Positions 8,839 to 18,055 of a DNA stretch of 64,000 nucleotides are shown in pieces. The DNA lies in assembly GCA_021390615.1 (NCBI GenBank), contig JAJEJU010000025.1, forward strand, positions 248,001 to 312,000, read 5' to 3'. The notes under the pieces were generated by a model. It saw only the letters and a list, made by a program, of their open reading frames with translations, had not been told where the DNA came from and searched no databases. The translations under genes and the position numbers were made by a program. Numbering within the stretch: the first letter of the stretch is position 1; every line of letters begins with the position of its first letter. The stretch is from Rhodanobacteraceae bacterium ZG21-1 (lineage in GTDB: Bacteria > Pseudomonadota > Gammaproteobacteria > Xanthomonadales > Rhodanobacteraceae).

Positions 8839-9300
8839 ATGCGCTGCGTCTACCGGTCCTTCGATCATACCGAGGCGGAAATCGCCGCAGCCCTGCTGCG
8901 CGAGCAGGGCTGCCCCGCCTACGTCTTCGAAAACGGGCTGTCGCGCCTGTACTGGCCCTACGTGCTCGCCTATGGCGGCGCGCGGGTGACGGTCGCCGAT
9001 GCCGACCGCGATGCCGCCCTGGACATCCTCGGCCGCTGGCGCAACGGCGAGTATGCGTTGACCGAGGATGACATCGAGCCCGACGCACTGCGCTGCCCGC
9101 GCTGCCAGAGCAGCGAAGTGGAACGCGACGACCGCCGCCGCGACTGGGCTTTTGCGCTTACCTACCTCATCGGCCTGCCCCTGCTGTGGCCGGCCTGGCG
9201 CGAACACTGCCGCGCATGCGGCTTTCGCTGGAAGGCGCCGCCGGCACAGCCACCTCACGTCGAGATGCCGGCAGCGGCGGCGCGGCATGGCGATGGCTGA
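8839..9300 (+). CDS. DUF2007 domain protein with C-terminal zinc ribbon
   Basis: Protein of 153 aa. Residues 1-75 ([20 protein letters not shown], then [11 protein letters not shown] and [19 protein letters not shown]) match the DUF2007 domain, related to PII-like signal-transducing folds. A hydrophobic stretch near 107-120 is flanked by two CxxC pairs (CPRCQS and CRACGF), which suggest a zinc-binding site. It begins 14 bases after metG and its last codons overlap the start region of the following ferredoxin gene, so co-transcription is likely. Function unknown. Confidence 0.85.
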   Translation: MRCVYRSFDHTEAEIAAALLREQGCPAYVFENGLSRLYWPYVLAYGGARVTVADADRDAALDILGRWRNGEYALTEDDIEPDALRCPRCQSSEVERDDRRRDWAFALTYLIGLPLLWPAWREHCRACGFRWKAPPAQPPHVEMPAAAARHGDG

Positions 9301-9304
9301 GAAC

Positions 9305-9916
9305 ATGTCGACGGAATCCCTGGCCGAACGCATCGACGCCGTGCTGCCGCAGACCCAGTGCGAGCAGTGCGGCTATCACGGCTGCCGTCCGTATGCCGAG
9401 GCGATCGCCCGCGGCGAGGCGCCGATCAACCAGTGCCCGCCGGGCGGCAGCGCCGGCATCGCCCGGCTCGCCGCCCTGCTCGGGCGCGAGCCGCTGCCGC
9501 TGAATCCCGTGCACGGCGTGGAGAAGCCGCGCATGCTGGCGCGCATCGTCGAGGCCGACTGCATCGGCTGCACCAAGTGCATCCAGGCCTGCCCGGTCGA
9601 CGCCATCGTGGGCGCGGCCAAGCTGATGCACACCGTGCTCGCCGACGACTGCACCGGCTGCGAGCTGTGCGTGCCGGCCTGCCCGGTGGACTGCATCGCG
9701 CTGGAGCCGATGCCGCTTGCCCAGATCGACGATGCGCATGCAGACCAGGCGCGCATGCATTTCCGACGCCGCGAAGCGCGCCTGACGCGCGAGCGCGCAG
9801 CACGCGAAGCCGAACTGGCCGCGCGCAAACACGCCGTCGACGCCGGCGCCGCCAACAATCCGGTGCTGGCTGCGCTGGCGCACGCCCGCGCCAAATCCCA
9901 GGGAACCCCGCCATGA
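9305..9916 (+). CDS. Stand-alone RnfB/RsxB-type ferredoxin
   Basis: Fe-S protein of about 203 aa. I start it at [19 protein letters not shown] (9305); ATGs at 9287 and 9293 are alternatives. The N-terminal module has the RnfB cysteine pattern [12 protein letters not shown] plus NQCPPGG, followed by two classical 4Fe-4S ferredoxin motifs, [14 protein letters not shown] and [14 protein letters not shown], and a charged helical tail. The N-terminal membrane helix of true RnfB is missing, and no rnfA, C, D, G or E lies nearby. It is therefore probably a soluble electron carrier rather than part of a full Rnf complex. It overlaps nth by the ATGA motif; nth also makes a 4Fe-4S enzyme. Confidence 0.88.
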   Translation: MSTESLAERIDAVLPQTQCEQCGYHGCRPYAEAIARGEAPINQCPPGGSAGIARLAALLGREPLPLNPVHGVEKPRMLARIVEADCIGCTKCIQACPVDAIVGAAKLMHTVLADDCTGCELCVPACPVDCIALEPMPLAQIDDAHADQARMHFRRREARLTRERAAREAELAARKHAVDAGAANNPVLAALAHARAKSQGTPP

Positions 9917-10551
9917 AGCGCGCCGAGGTCATCGAGCTGTTCACCCGACTGCGCGAACTGAATCCGCATCCGACCACCGAGCTGGACTACCGCACGCCGT
10001 TCGAGCTGCTGGTGGCGGTGGTGCTGTCGGCGCAGGCCACCGACGTCGGCGTGAACAAGGCCACGCGCAAGCTCTATCCAGTGGCGAATACGCCGCAGGC
10101 GATCCTCAAGCTGGGCGAGGAAAAGCTGAAGCCGTACATCAGCACCATCGGCCTGTACAACGCCAAGGCCAAGAACGTAATCGCGCTGTGCCGCATCCTG
10201 GTCGAACAGCACGGCGGCGAGGTGCCGCGTGCGCGCGAGGCGCTGGAGGCCTTGCCCGGGGTCGGCCGCAAGACCGCCAACGTAGTGCTCAACACCGCCT
10301 TCGGCGAGCCGACCATCGCGGTGGACACGCACATCTTCCGCGTCGCCAACCGCACCGGCCTCGCGCCCGGCAAGGACGTGCGCGCGGTGGAAGACAAGCT
10401 GGAAAAGGCGGTGCCTGCCGAGTTCAAGCAGGACGCGCATCACTGGCTGATCCTGCACGGCCGCTACGTGTGCAAGGCGCGCAAGCCGGACTGCCCGCGC
10501 TGCGTGATCCGCGACCTGTGCCGCTACAAGGACAAGACGCCGGCGGCCTGA
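9913..10551 (+). CDS. nth: Endonuclease III
   Basis: DNA glycosylase/AP lyase of base-excision repair acting on oxidised pyrimidines; 212 aa. The helix-hairpin-helix is [13 protein letters not shown] with the catalytic Lys, followed by the catalytic Asp in [11 protein letters not shown]. The C-terminal 4Fe-4S loop has four Cys in [17 protein letters not shown]. The start at ATG 9913 overlaps the stop of the ferredoxin gene (ATGA), implying translational coupling. Length is normal for the family (about 210 aa). Confidence 0.97.
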   Translation: MKRAEVIELFTRLRELNPHPTTELDYRTPFELLVAVVLSAQATDVGVNKATRKLYPVANTPQAILKLGEEKLKPYISTIGLYNAKAKNVIALCRILVEQHGGEVPRAREALEALPGVGRKTANVVLNTAFGEPTIAVDTHIFRVANRTGLAPGKDVRAVEDKLEKAVPAEFKQDAHHWLILHGRYVCKARKPDCPRCVIRDLCRYKDKTPAA

Positions 10552-10655
10552 GTTTCCGCGCGCCGCGCCGCCGCCAGCCTGACCGGCATATGCGGCAGGG
10601 GCCCGACCTGCCCTATGATGCGCGACTTTGCCGTCACTACATGGAACAGTTCTGT

Positions 10656-12107
<1,452 letters not shown>

Positions 12108-12134
12108 TCGCAGCAGCTCCTGCCCGATCGCCCG

Positions 12135-12169
12135 ACGAAGGCGCTGCGAGCCGCTCGCAGCGCCTTCGT
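12135..12169. terminator. Bidirectional intrinsic terminator between sel1 and SulP genes
   Basis: A perfect 16-bp inverted repeat (arms at 12135-12150 and 12154-12169) with a 3-base loop lies between the two convergent genes. It is followed on the plus strand by a short T-containing stretch. Its position 28 bases after one stop and 8 bases from the other suits termination of both transcripts. Confidence 0.8.
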
Positions 12170-12176
12170 GCTTTCA

Positions 12177-13697
12177 TCAGGCCGGTGCGCGCTTGGGTCC
12201 TTCCACGCGCTGCTGCAACTGCTGCCAGTCCACCACCAGTTCGCAGCCGCGCGTCTTGGCGTTGCGGGCCCAGTCGCGCAGCAGCTCCAGGCAGGCCTGG
12301 TCGATGTGATGCAGGCGATCCAGGGCCAGTCCCAGCCGCGTGTTCGGCGGCACCCGTTCCAGCGTGCGCGCCACCGCCGGCACCTTCAGGAAGGTGGCCG
12401 AGCCCTCCAGCCGCAGTTGCGCGGTGCCGGCCTCCTCGCCGTGGTCCAGCCCCACCTTCAGCCGCGCCGACTGCAGCGCCAGGCGCAGCAGGGACAGGCC
12501 GAAGCCGACCAGCACGCCGGTGAGCAGATCGGTGGCGACGATCGCCGCCATCGTGGCCAGGTAGATCGCCGCGGTGCCGCGACCGTAGACCGCCAGTTCC
12601 TTCACCTGCTTCAGGTTGATCATCTTGACGCCGGTGTACACCAAGATGCCGGCCAGACAGGCCACCGGCGTCATCCGCAGCAGCCACGGCAACAGCAAGG
12701 CGAACACCAGCAGCCAGCTGCCGTGCAGCACGGTGGACGCGCGCGTGGCCGCACCCGCCTGCACGTTGGCCGCGCTGCGCACGATCACGCCGGTCATCGG
12801 CAGCGCGCCGAGCAGGCCGCAGAGCATGTTGCCCACGCCCTGCGCCGCCAGTTCGCGGTCGTAGTTCGTGCGCGACCCGGCATGCATGCGATCCACCGCC
12901 GCCGCCGACAGCAAGGTCTCCGCACTGGCGATGAAGGCGAAGGTCAGCGCCGACAGCAGCAAGGTGGCGTCGAACAGGCCGAACAGGCCGCCCAGGCTGG
13001 GCAGGCTCACCGCCTCGAACAGATTGGCCGGCACCTCGACCCGCTTCACGCCCAGGCCGAGCAGCTGCGCAGTGGCAGTGACCGCGATCACCGCCAGCAA
13101 GGCGCCCGGCACCGCGCGCAGGCGGGCCGGCCGCAGCTTCTCCCAGCCGAGCATGATCGCGATGGTGGCCACCCCGAGCGCCAGCGCGGCCAGGCCCTGG
13201 CCGCCGCCGGTGCCGCTGACCGCCTGCCACGCCGCCGCCGGCAAGGCGGCGAAGTTCTGCAGGCCGCGCGCCTCCGGCAAGGCGTCCAGCATCACGTGCG
13301 ACTGCGAAGCCACGATCAGGATGCCGATGCCCGATAGCATGCCCGCCACCACCGCCGGCGAGGTCATGCGGAACCAGACGCCGACCCGGCTCAGCCCGGC
13401 CAGCAGCTGGATCACGCCGGCCAGCAGCACCACCGGCCCCAGCGCGGCCACGCCGTGCTGGCGCACCAGCTCGAACACCAGCACGGCCAGGCCGGCCGCC
13501 GGGCCGCTCACCTGCAACGGCGAGCCGGCGATCAAGCCCACTACTACGCCGCCGACGATGCCGGTGATGAGGCCGGCGGCGGGCGGCATGCCCGAAGCGA
13601 TCGCGATGCCCATGCACAGCGGCAGCGCGACCAGGAACACCACCACCGACGCCAGCAGGTCACGACCGAACAGGCCGTTGGAAAAATAGCCTCGCAT
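12177..13697 (-). CDS. SulP-family anion transporter (probable bicarbonate permease)
   Basis: Inner-membrane protein of 506 aa with about 12-14 hydrophobic helices. It shows the SulP consensus early on (VVVFLVALPLCMGIAIASG) and LLGALPMTGVIVRSAANVQAG in the transport core. Residues about 420-500 form a short cytosolic STAS-like domain (RLEGSATFLKVPAVA, then LDRLHHIDQACLELL). SulP proteins move sulfate, bicarbonate or dicarboxylates. The gene for a beta-carbonic anhydrase lies 12 bases upstream in the same operon, and that pairing is a known sign of bicarbonate transport (DAUAR/BicA-like). The substrate is inferred from this context only. Confidence 0.88.
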   Translation of the reverse strand: MRGYFSNGLFGRDLLASVVVFLVALPLCMGIAIASGMPPAAGLITGIVGGVVVGLIAGSPLQVSGPAAGLAVLVFELVRQHGVAALGPVVLLAGVIQLLAGLSRVGVWFRMTSPAVVAGMLSGIGILIVASQSHVMLDALPEARGLQNFAALPAAAWQAVSGTGGGQGLAALALGVATIAIMLGWEKLRPARLRAVPGALLAVIAVTATAQLLGLGVKRVEVPANLFEAVSLPSLGGLFGLFDATLLLSALTFAFIASAETLLSAAAVDRMHAGSRTNYDRELAAQGVGNMLCGLLGALPMTGVIVRSAANVQAGAATRASTVLHGSWLLVFALLLPWLLRMTPVACLAGILVYTGVKMINLKQVKELAVYGRGTAAIYLATMAAIVATDLLTGVLVGFGLSLLRLALQSARLKVGLDHGEEAGTAQLRLEGSATFLKVPAVARTLERVPPNTRLGLALDRLHHIDQACLELLRDWARNAKTRGCELVVDWQQLQQRVEGPKRAPA

Positions 13698-13709
13698 GAT
13701 CGCCGCTCC

Positions 13710-14393
13710 TCAGGCCGCCGCCGTCGCCAGCCGCATGGCGAAACGCGCCAGCGGCGTCGCCTGCGGCAGCTGGTGCCCGTGACCGATCGGCAGGAAGCGG
13801 CCGGCCGCGGCATCGAAGCCGCGCAGCTCGCCCTTGGCGATGTCGAAGATCCAGCCGTGGATGCGCACGGTGCCGTTGGCCATCGCCGCAGCCACCGACG
13901 GCAAGGTGCGCAGATGCTCCAGCTGGCCCACCACGTTCTCCTCGGTGAGGCAGCGCAGGCTGTCGTGCGCGTGCAGGCCCGGGCCGTTCTCGGCCACCAC
14001 GTGGCGCGCCACGTCGGCGTGCTTCAGCCAGGCGCTCACCGAGGGCATCTCCTGCAGCAGCTCGGGATGCTGCAGCGCCTTCATCGCGCCGCAGTCGGAA
14101 TGGCCGCAGATCACGATGTCGCGCACCCGCAGCACCTTCACCGCATACTCGATCGCCGCCACCACGCCGCTGACGTGCTGGGCATAGGGCGGCACGATAT
14201 TGCCGATGTTGCGGTAGACGAACAGCTCGCCCGGCTGGGCCGAGAAGATCATCTCCGGCATCACCCGCGAGTCTGCGCAGGTGATGAACAAGGTATGCGG
14301 GCTCTGCCCGTTGGCGAGCCGCTGGAACAGCTCGCGCTGCTCGGGGAAGGTGTGGCGGCGGAATTCGTCGAAGCCTTCGATCATGCGTTCCAT
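13710..14393 (-). CDS. Beta-class carbonic anhydrase
   Basis: Zinc enzyme of 227 aa interconverting CO2 and bicarbonate. The zinc ligands are visible as Cys in CADSRV and the HxxC of GHSDCGAMKAL, with the Asp-Arg dyad in CADSR. I start at ATG 14393 (MERMIEGFDEF); a GAGG lies about 12 bases upstream. A longer frame (to 14432) would add an atypical extension. It is the first gene of a two-gene operon with the SulP transporter. Together they would raise or balance cytosolic bicarbonate. Confidence 0.93.
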   Translation of the reverse strand: MERMIEGFDEFRRHTFPEQRELFQRLANGQSPHTLFITCADSRVMPEMIFSAQPGELFVYRNIGNIVPPYAQHVSGVVAAIEYAVKVLRVRDIVICGHSDCGAMKALQHPELLQEMPSVSAWLKHADVARHVVAENGPGLHAHDSLRCLTEENVVGQLEHLRTLPSVAAAMANGTVRIHGWIFDIAKGELRGFDAAAGRFLPIGHGHQLPQATPLARFAMRLATAAA

Positions 14394-14543
14394 AAATAAA
14401 TCGACCTCAATAGGAGTTGGGCGCAGCCGCAAAGGCGGCGCGCGCGTGCCGAACCCGGCGCATAGGCGCCGCGGCTCGAACGGGAATCGGGAAAAACGGG
14501 AGTTGCGCAGCAGGCGGCGGGCGCCGCGGCTGCGCGGAAGCGT

Positions 14544-14915
14544 TCAGCCCAGGTCGGGCGGACGGGGCTCGTCGTCGAGCGGCGCGTCGATCGAAATGAA
14601 GTCGACGCCCGCGGGACGCGTGCCGACCATGCGCTGCAGTTCGACCGCGTCGAGCGGCAGGATCAGCACTTCGTCGGCGTGATCGTCACCCAGGCTCAGG
14701 CCGTCGTCGACGGCTTCGTCCTGCAGCGGAGCCGTCGGCGTATCGCTTGCGGCCGATGGCTGCATCGCTACCGAGGCGACCGTATCGCCCTGCAGCGCGG
14801 CGGCATGCCCGGCGCGCGGAAAGGCCGTGGCGGCAGTCAGGCCGACCAGCACGACCAGCAGCAGCCGGAGCAGGCTGGCAGGCGAGACGATGAACTTGGC
14901 GGATCGCAAGAACAT
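14544..14915 (-). CDS. Small exported or membrane-anchored hypothetical protein
   Basis: Protein of 123 aa with a long hydrophobic N-terminal segment (LLRLLLVVLVGLTAATAF) that could be a signal peptide cleaved near GHAA or an uncleaved anchor. The rest is acidic and apparently disordered (DEAVDDGLSLGDDHADEV), ending DDEPRPPDLG. No family recognised. It lies 150 bases upstream of the carbonic anhydrase gene on the same strand and is divergent from the response-regulator gene, so it probably has its own promoter. Confidence 0.6.
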   Translation of the reverse strand: MFLRSAKFIVSPASLLRLLLVVLVGLTAATAFPRAGHAAALQGDTVASVAMQPSAASDTPTAPLQDEAVDDGLSLGDDHADEVLILPLDAVELQRMVGTRPAGVDFISIDAPLDDEPRPPDLG

Positions 14916-15159
14916 GCTGGGAACCTACCGAGCCATGCCGCGAATGGCAAGTGCTGCGATGCAATAGTGCGCATGCAAGCTGAACCATAGCGCCGGCCTC
15001 GTTCAGTGAGTCCCCGGCAAGCCTTTACGCCATCGCAACCGCAGCGTGCGCAAGATGCTGCAACTGCGCGAGCCTGCCCGCGCGCAAGCTTTAAGCTTGG
15101 CAAAAGCATCGCCTTCGACAATCGTCGGCAGCCCCGTCGGCATCAGGATCACGCGCGAC

Positions 15160-15825
15160 ATGCACATCATGCTGATCGAAGACGATCTCCAACTCGGCGA
15201 CGCGATCCAGCACGCGCTCACCCAGCGTGCCTACGCGGTCACCTGGCTGCGCAACGGTCGCGAAGCAGCCGAGGCGCTGCGCGGGCAGTCCGCCGACCTG
15301 GTCCTGCTCGACCTCGGCCTGCCCGACAAGGACGGCCTGGACGTGCTGGCCGAGGCGCGCCGCGGCGGCATCAAGACGCCGGTGCTGGTGATGACCGCAC
15401 GCGACGCGGTGGAGACACGCATTCGCGGGCTCGACCTGGGCGCCGACGATTATCTGGTGAAGCCGTTCCACCTGGAGGAACTGGCCGCGCGCATCCGCTC
15501 GTTGACCCGGCGCGCGCAGGGCCTGGCCGACAACCTGATCGAGCAAGGCAGCCTGCGCATGAACCTGGCCACCACCGAAGTGGAATTCCGCGGCCAGCCG
15601 GTGGCGCTGACCCGCCGCGAGTTCGCCCTGCTGCGCACCCTGATGGAACGCGCCGGTCGCATCGTGCGCCGCGAAAGCCTGGAAAACTCGGTGTACGGCC
15701 TGGACACCAATGTCGAGAGCAATGCGCTCGAGGTGCAGGTGCACTGGCTGCGCCGCAAGCTCGGCCAGGACGTAATCCGCACCGTGCGCGGGGTCGGCTA
15801 CATGATGCCGCGGGAGCCGCAATGA
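15160..15825 (+). CDS. OmpR/PhoB-family response regulator
   Basis: Two-domain regulator of 221 aa. The receiver has the acidic pocket EDD (7-9), phospho-acceptor D51 in LVLLDLGLPD, and Lys in DDYLVKPF. The C-terminal winged helix has LTRREFALLRTLM and the wing GVGYMMPRE. The ATG at 15160 fits the receiver start MHIMLIEDD; an upstream in-frame extension is not needed. It resembles the QseB/PmrA group. It is followed by its kinase gene (65-base gap) and an RND efflux operon, a common target of such systems, but direct control is inference. Confidence 0.93.
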   Translation: MHIMLIEDDLQLGDAIQHALTQRAYAVTWLRNGREAAEALRGQSADLVLLDLGLPDKDGLDVLAEARRGGIKTPVLVMTARDAVETRIRGLDLGADDYLVKPFHLEELAARIRSLTRRAQGLADNLIEQGSLRMNLATTEVEFRGQPVALTRREFALLRTLMERAGRIVRRESLENSVYGLDTNVESNALEVQVHWLRRKLGQDVIRTVRGVGYMMPREPQ

Positions 15826-15889
15826 TCCGGCCGCCGCGCCGACCGACATCGCCGAATCGCCTGCGCAGCCGGGCGCCGGGGTCCGCCGC

Positions 15890-17320
15890 ATGAGGCAGAC
15901 CAGCCTGCGCATCCGGCTGACCTGGCTGATCATCGCCGTGCTGGTGATCGTGCTGATTCCGCTGGGCCTGCTCAGCTATCAGCGCGAATCGCGCGAAATG
16001 AATCAGCTGCTCGACGGGCGACTGGCCCAGGCCGGACGCACGCTCGGCATGCTGATCGAGCACAGCGACGCCATCAACGGGCGCACTGCGAATGCCACGG
16101 GTGGTGCAAACCGGGTCGACACGCCGCTGCCGGTGCGCCAGGCCATCATGGTCACCGTGCACCACCGCAACTACGAACCGGAAGTGGGCTTCCAGGCCTA
16201 CGACGCGCAGCGCCGCCCGCTGGTGGCGACCGACAATCTGGAAGACCTGCCGGTGCCCGGCCCCGACGACATGGGCTTCCACGACATCGAGCACGAGGGG
16301 CACCGCTGGCGCACCTTCACCCTGCAGAACCGCTACGGCCTGGTGATCCGCATCGGCGAGCGCTACGACAATCGCCAGGACATCACCCGCGGGCTGATCC
16401 TGGAGCACACCTTGCCGCTGCTGATCGGCCTGCCGCTGCTGGCCCTGCTGGCGGGGCTGGCGGTGCGCCGGGGTTTACGCCCGCTGGAATCGCTCACCCG
16501 GCTGCTCGACGAACGCACGCCGGGCAGCCGCCAGCCGGTCGCCATCGACGACACGCCGCGCGAGCTGCTGCCGCTGATCCGCACCCTCAACCAGCAGTTC
16601 GAGCGCCTGGAAGACGCGCTCGAACGCGAGCACCGCTTCAACGCCGACGTGGCGCACGAGCTGCGCACGCCGCTCACCGCGACCATGATCCATTTGGAAA
16701 ACGCCTCGCTGGCCAGCGACCGCCAGGACATGCAGTCCGCGCTGGACAGCGCGCAGCAGAGCCTTGGCCGGCTGGCGCGGCGGATCGAGCAGATCCTGGC
16801 GCTGGCCCGGCTCGAGGCCGGCGCAGCGGCCAACCAGCGCTCGCCGCAGGACCTGGTCGCGGTGGCCACCGGCGTGATCGAGGAACTGGCGCCGCTGATC
16901 GTCGAGAAAGACGTGGCGCTGAGCCTGGCGCATGAACAGCCGAAGCTGATGATCTCGGGACACGAGGCCGCGCTGGATGCGCTGTTCCGCAACCTCATCG
17001 AGAACGCGCTGCGCTACGTCGAGCCGGGCGGCCAGGTGGAGATCGCCCTGCACCGCACCGAGGCCGCCTCGGTGATCGAGATCTGCGACGACGGCCCGGG
17101 CATTCCGGCCGAGCGCCGCGACTACGTGTTCGGCCGTTTCCAGCGCGGCGACATGCAGCCGGAAGACGGCTACGGCCTCGGCCTCAGCATCGTCAAGCGC
17201 GCCGCGCAATTGCACGATGCCGGGATCGAACTGCTGGACAACGCCTCGGGGCGCGGACTGCGCGTACGCATCTGCATCCCGCTCGAGGCGGCCGCGCCCG
17301 GCACGACGCCGCAGGCCTAA
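15890..17320 (+). CDS. Sensor histidine kinase partner of the upstream regulator
   Basis: Inner-membrane kinase of 476 aa. TM1 lies near residues 9-30 and TM2 near 174-192, enclosing a periplasmic sensor domain of about 140 aa (with MVTVHHRNYEPEVGFQAYDA). After a HAMP-like linker comes the dimerisation domain, with the phospho-acceptor H256 in VAHELRTPLTA. The ATPase domain has the N box (NLIENALRY), the G1 box (DDGPGIP) and the G2 box (GYGLGLSIVK). QseC-like architecture. A degraded copy of its 3' end follows at 17343-17446. Confidence 0.93.
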   Translation: MRQTSLRIRLTWLIIAVLVIVLIPLGLLSYQRESREMNQLLDGRLAQAGRTLGMLIEHSDAINGRTANATGGANRVDTPLPVRQAIMVTVHHRNYEPEVGFQAYDAQRRPLVATDNLEDLPVPGPDDMGFHDIEHEGHRWRTFTLQNRYGLVIRIGERYDNRQDITRGLILEHTLPLLIGLPLLALLAGLAVRRGLRPLESLTRLLDERTPGSRQPVAIDDTPRELLPLIRTLNQQFERLEDALEREHRFNADVAHELRTPLTATMIHLENASLASDRQDMQSALDSAQQSLGRLARRIEQILALARLEAGAAANQRSPQDLVAVATGVIEELAPLIVEKDVALSLAHEQPKLMISGHEAALDALFRNLIENALRYVEPGGQVEIALHRTEAASVIEICDDGPGIPAERRDYVFGRFQRGDMQPEDGYGLGLSIVKRAAQLHDAGIELLDNASGRGLRVRICIPLEAAAPGTTPQA

Positions 17321-17342
17321 ACATCCGCTTCCAGCATCAGCG

Positions 17343-17446
17343 CAGCGAACTGCGCTGCAAGATGCGGCAATCGAGCTGCTGCATAAGACCTTCGCCGCGG
17401 ACTGCGCGTATGCACCGGTATCTCGCTCGAAACGGTGCTCCCCGCC
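17343..17446 (+). pseudogene. Degenerate tandem duplicate of the kinase 3' end
   Basis: The last part of the kinase gene (about 17198-17301) is echoed 145 bases further on. Both copies share GATGC followed by ATCGA and CTGCTG, and then a CGCGGACTGCGCGTA block and CTCGA followed by GG. Translation of the second copy still reads DAAIELL where the kinase has DAGIELL, then drifts. It looks like an old duplication that has decayed, located directly before an inverted-repeat element. Confidence 0.45.
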
Positions 17447-17462
17447 ATGCCACCACCGATGT

Positions 17463-17718
17463 AAGAGCTGTTCACGATCTCCAGGCAGCTGGCGCCGGGA
17501 ACGGCTTGCGCGTAGGCCGATGGAGTACGGAGACGTGAACGTCGGTCCACGACGGAACGATGACGCGGAGACGCAGGCAAACAAGCCTGGCCTGGTGAGT
17601 GGCCGTCGCGTGACCGCCATGCGGCAGCATGCGGCGGCCCCGTTAGCCCAGCGCCACGCATGATCGCCTGAAGCCACTCGAAGGCAACGCAAGGGGTGGG
17701 GATGTCATGGACAGACTC
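17463..17718 (-). repeat. Inverted-repeat element, copy A of family 1
   Basis: 256-base non-coding element related to the elements at 24125-24390 and 30253-30435; this copy lies in the opposite orientation. Outer imperfect terminal inverted repeats are GAGCTGTTCACGATCTCC on the left and its diverged counterpart GAGTCTGTCCATGACATCCC (reverse complement) on the right. An inner block shared with copy B includes CGTCGTGGACCGACGT. No coding capacity. The remaining 337 bases to the RND gene hold nothing I recognise. Confidence 0.7.
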
Positions 17719-18055
17719 CGCGGCATCGGCCGTACGCACCGACACAGCGGACGCCCTCCCAGTCTTGGATGGAGAGCGGCCACCGCCCGGCCGCAGGGCT
17801 TGGTCCGCAACGCTTCGGCTCCGCTGAAACAGGTCTGACCAAGCCTTCCGTTGCCACCCCTGTCCGCAACTTAAGGCGGCCCGAAACGCAAAAGGTTTCT
17901 ATAAGCCAAGGCTGCGAGCATACCTCGCGACCTCATCCAGACCGCCTCGCCGACACGCCTCGCACCCCTGTATCCACGGCATTGCCCGCCCCGCCCGCCC
18001 GGCTTCACGTCCGCAGCGGGCGCGGCTCGGACAGGCCCGCACCGACGGATCTTCC

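Noticed and set aside
9287-9304. Upstream ATGs of the RnfB-type ferredoxin
   Set aside because: They overlap the DUF2007 stop and add only six residues without a ribosome binding site; kept as alternatives.
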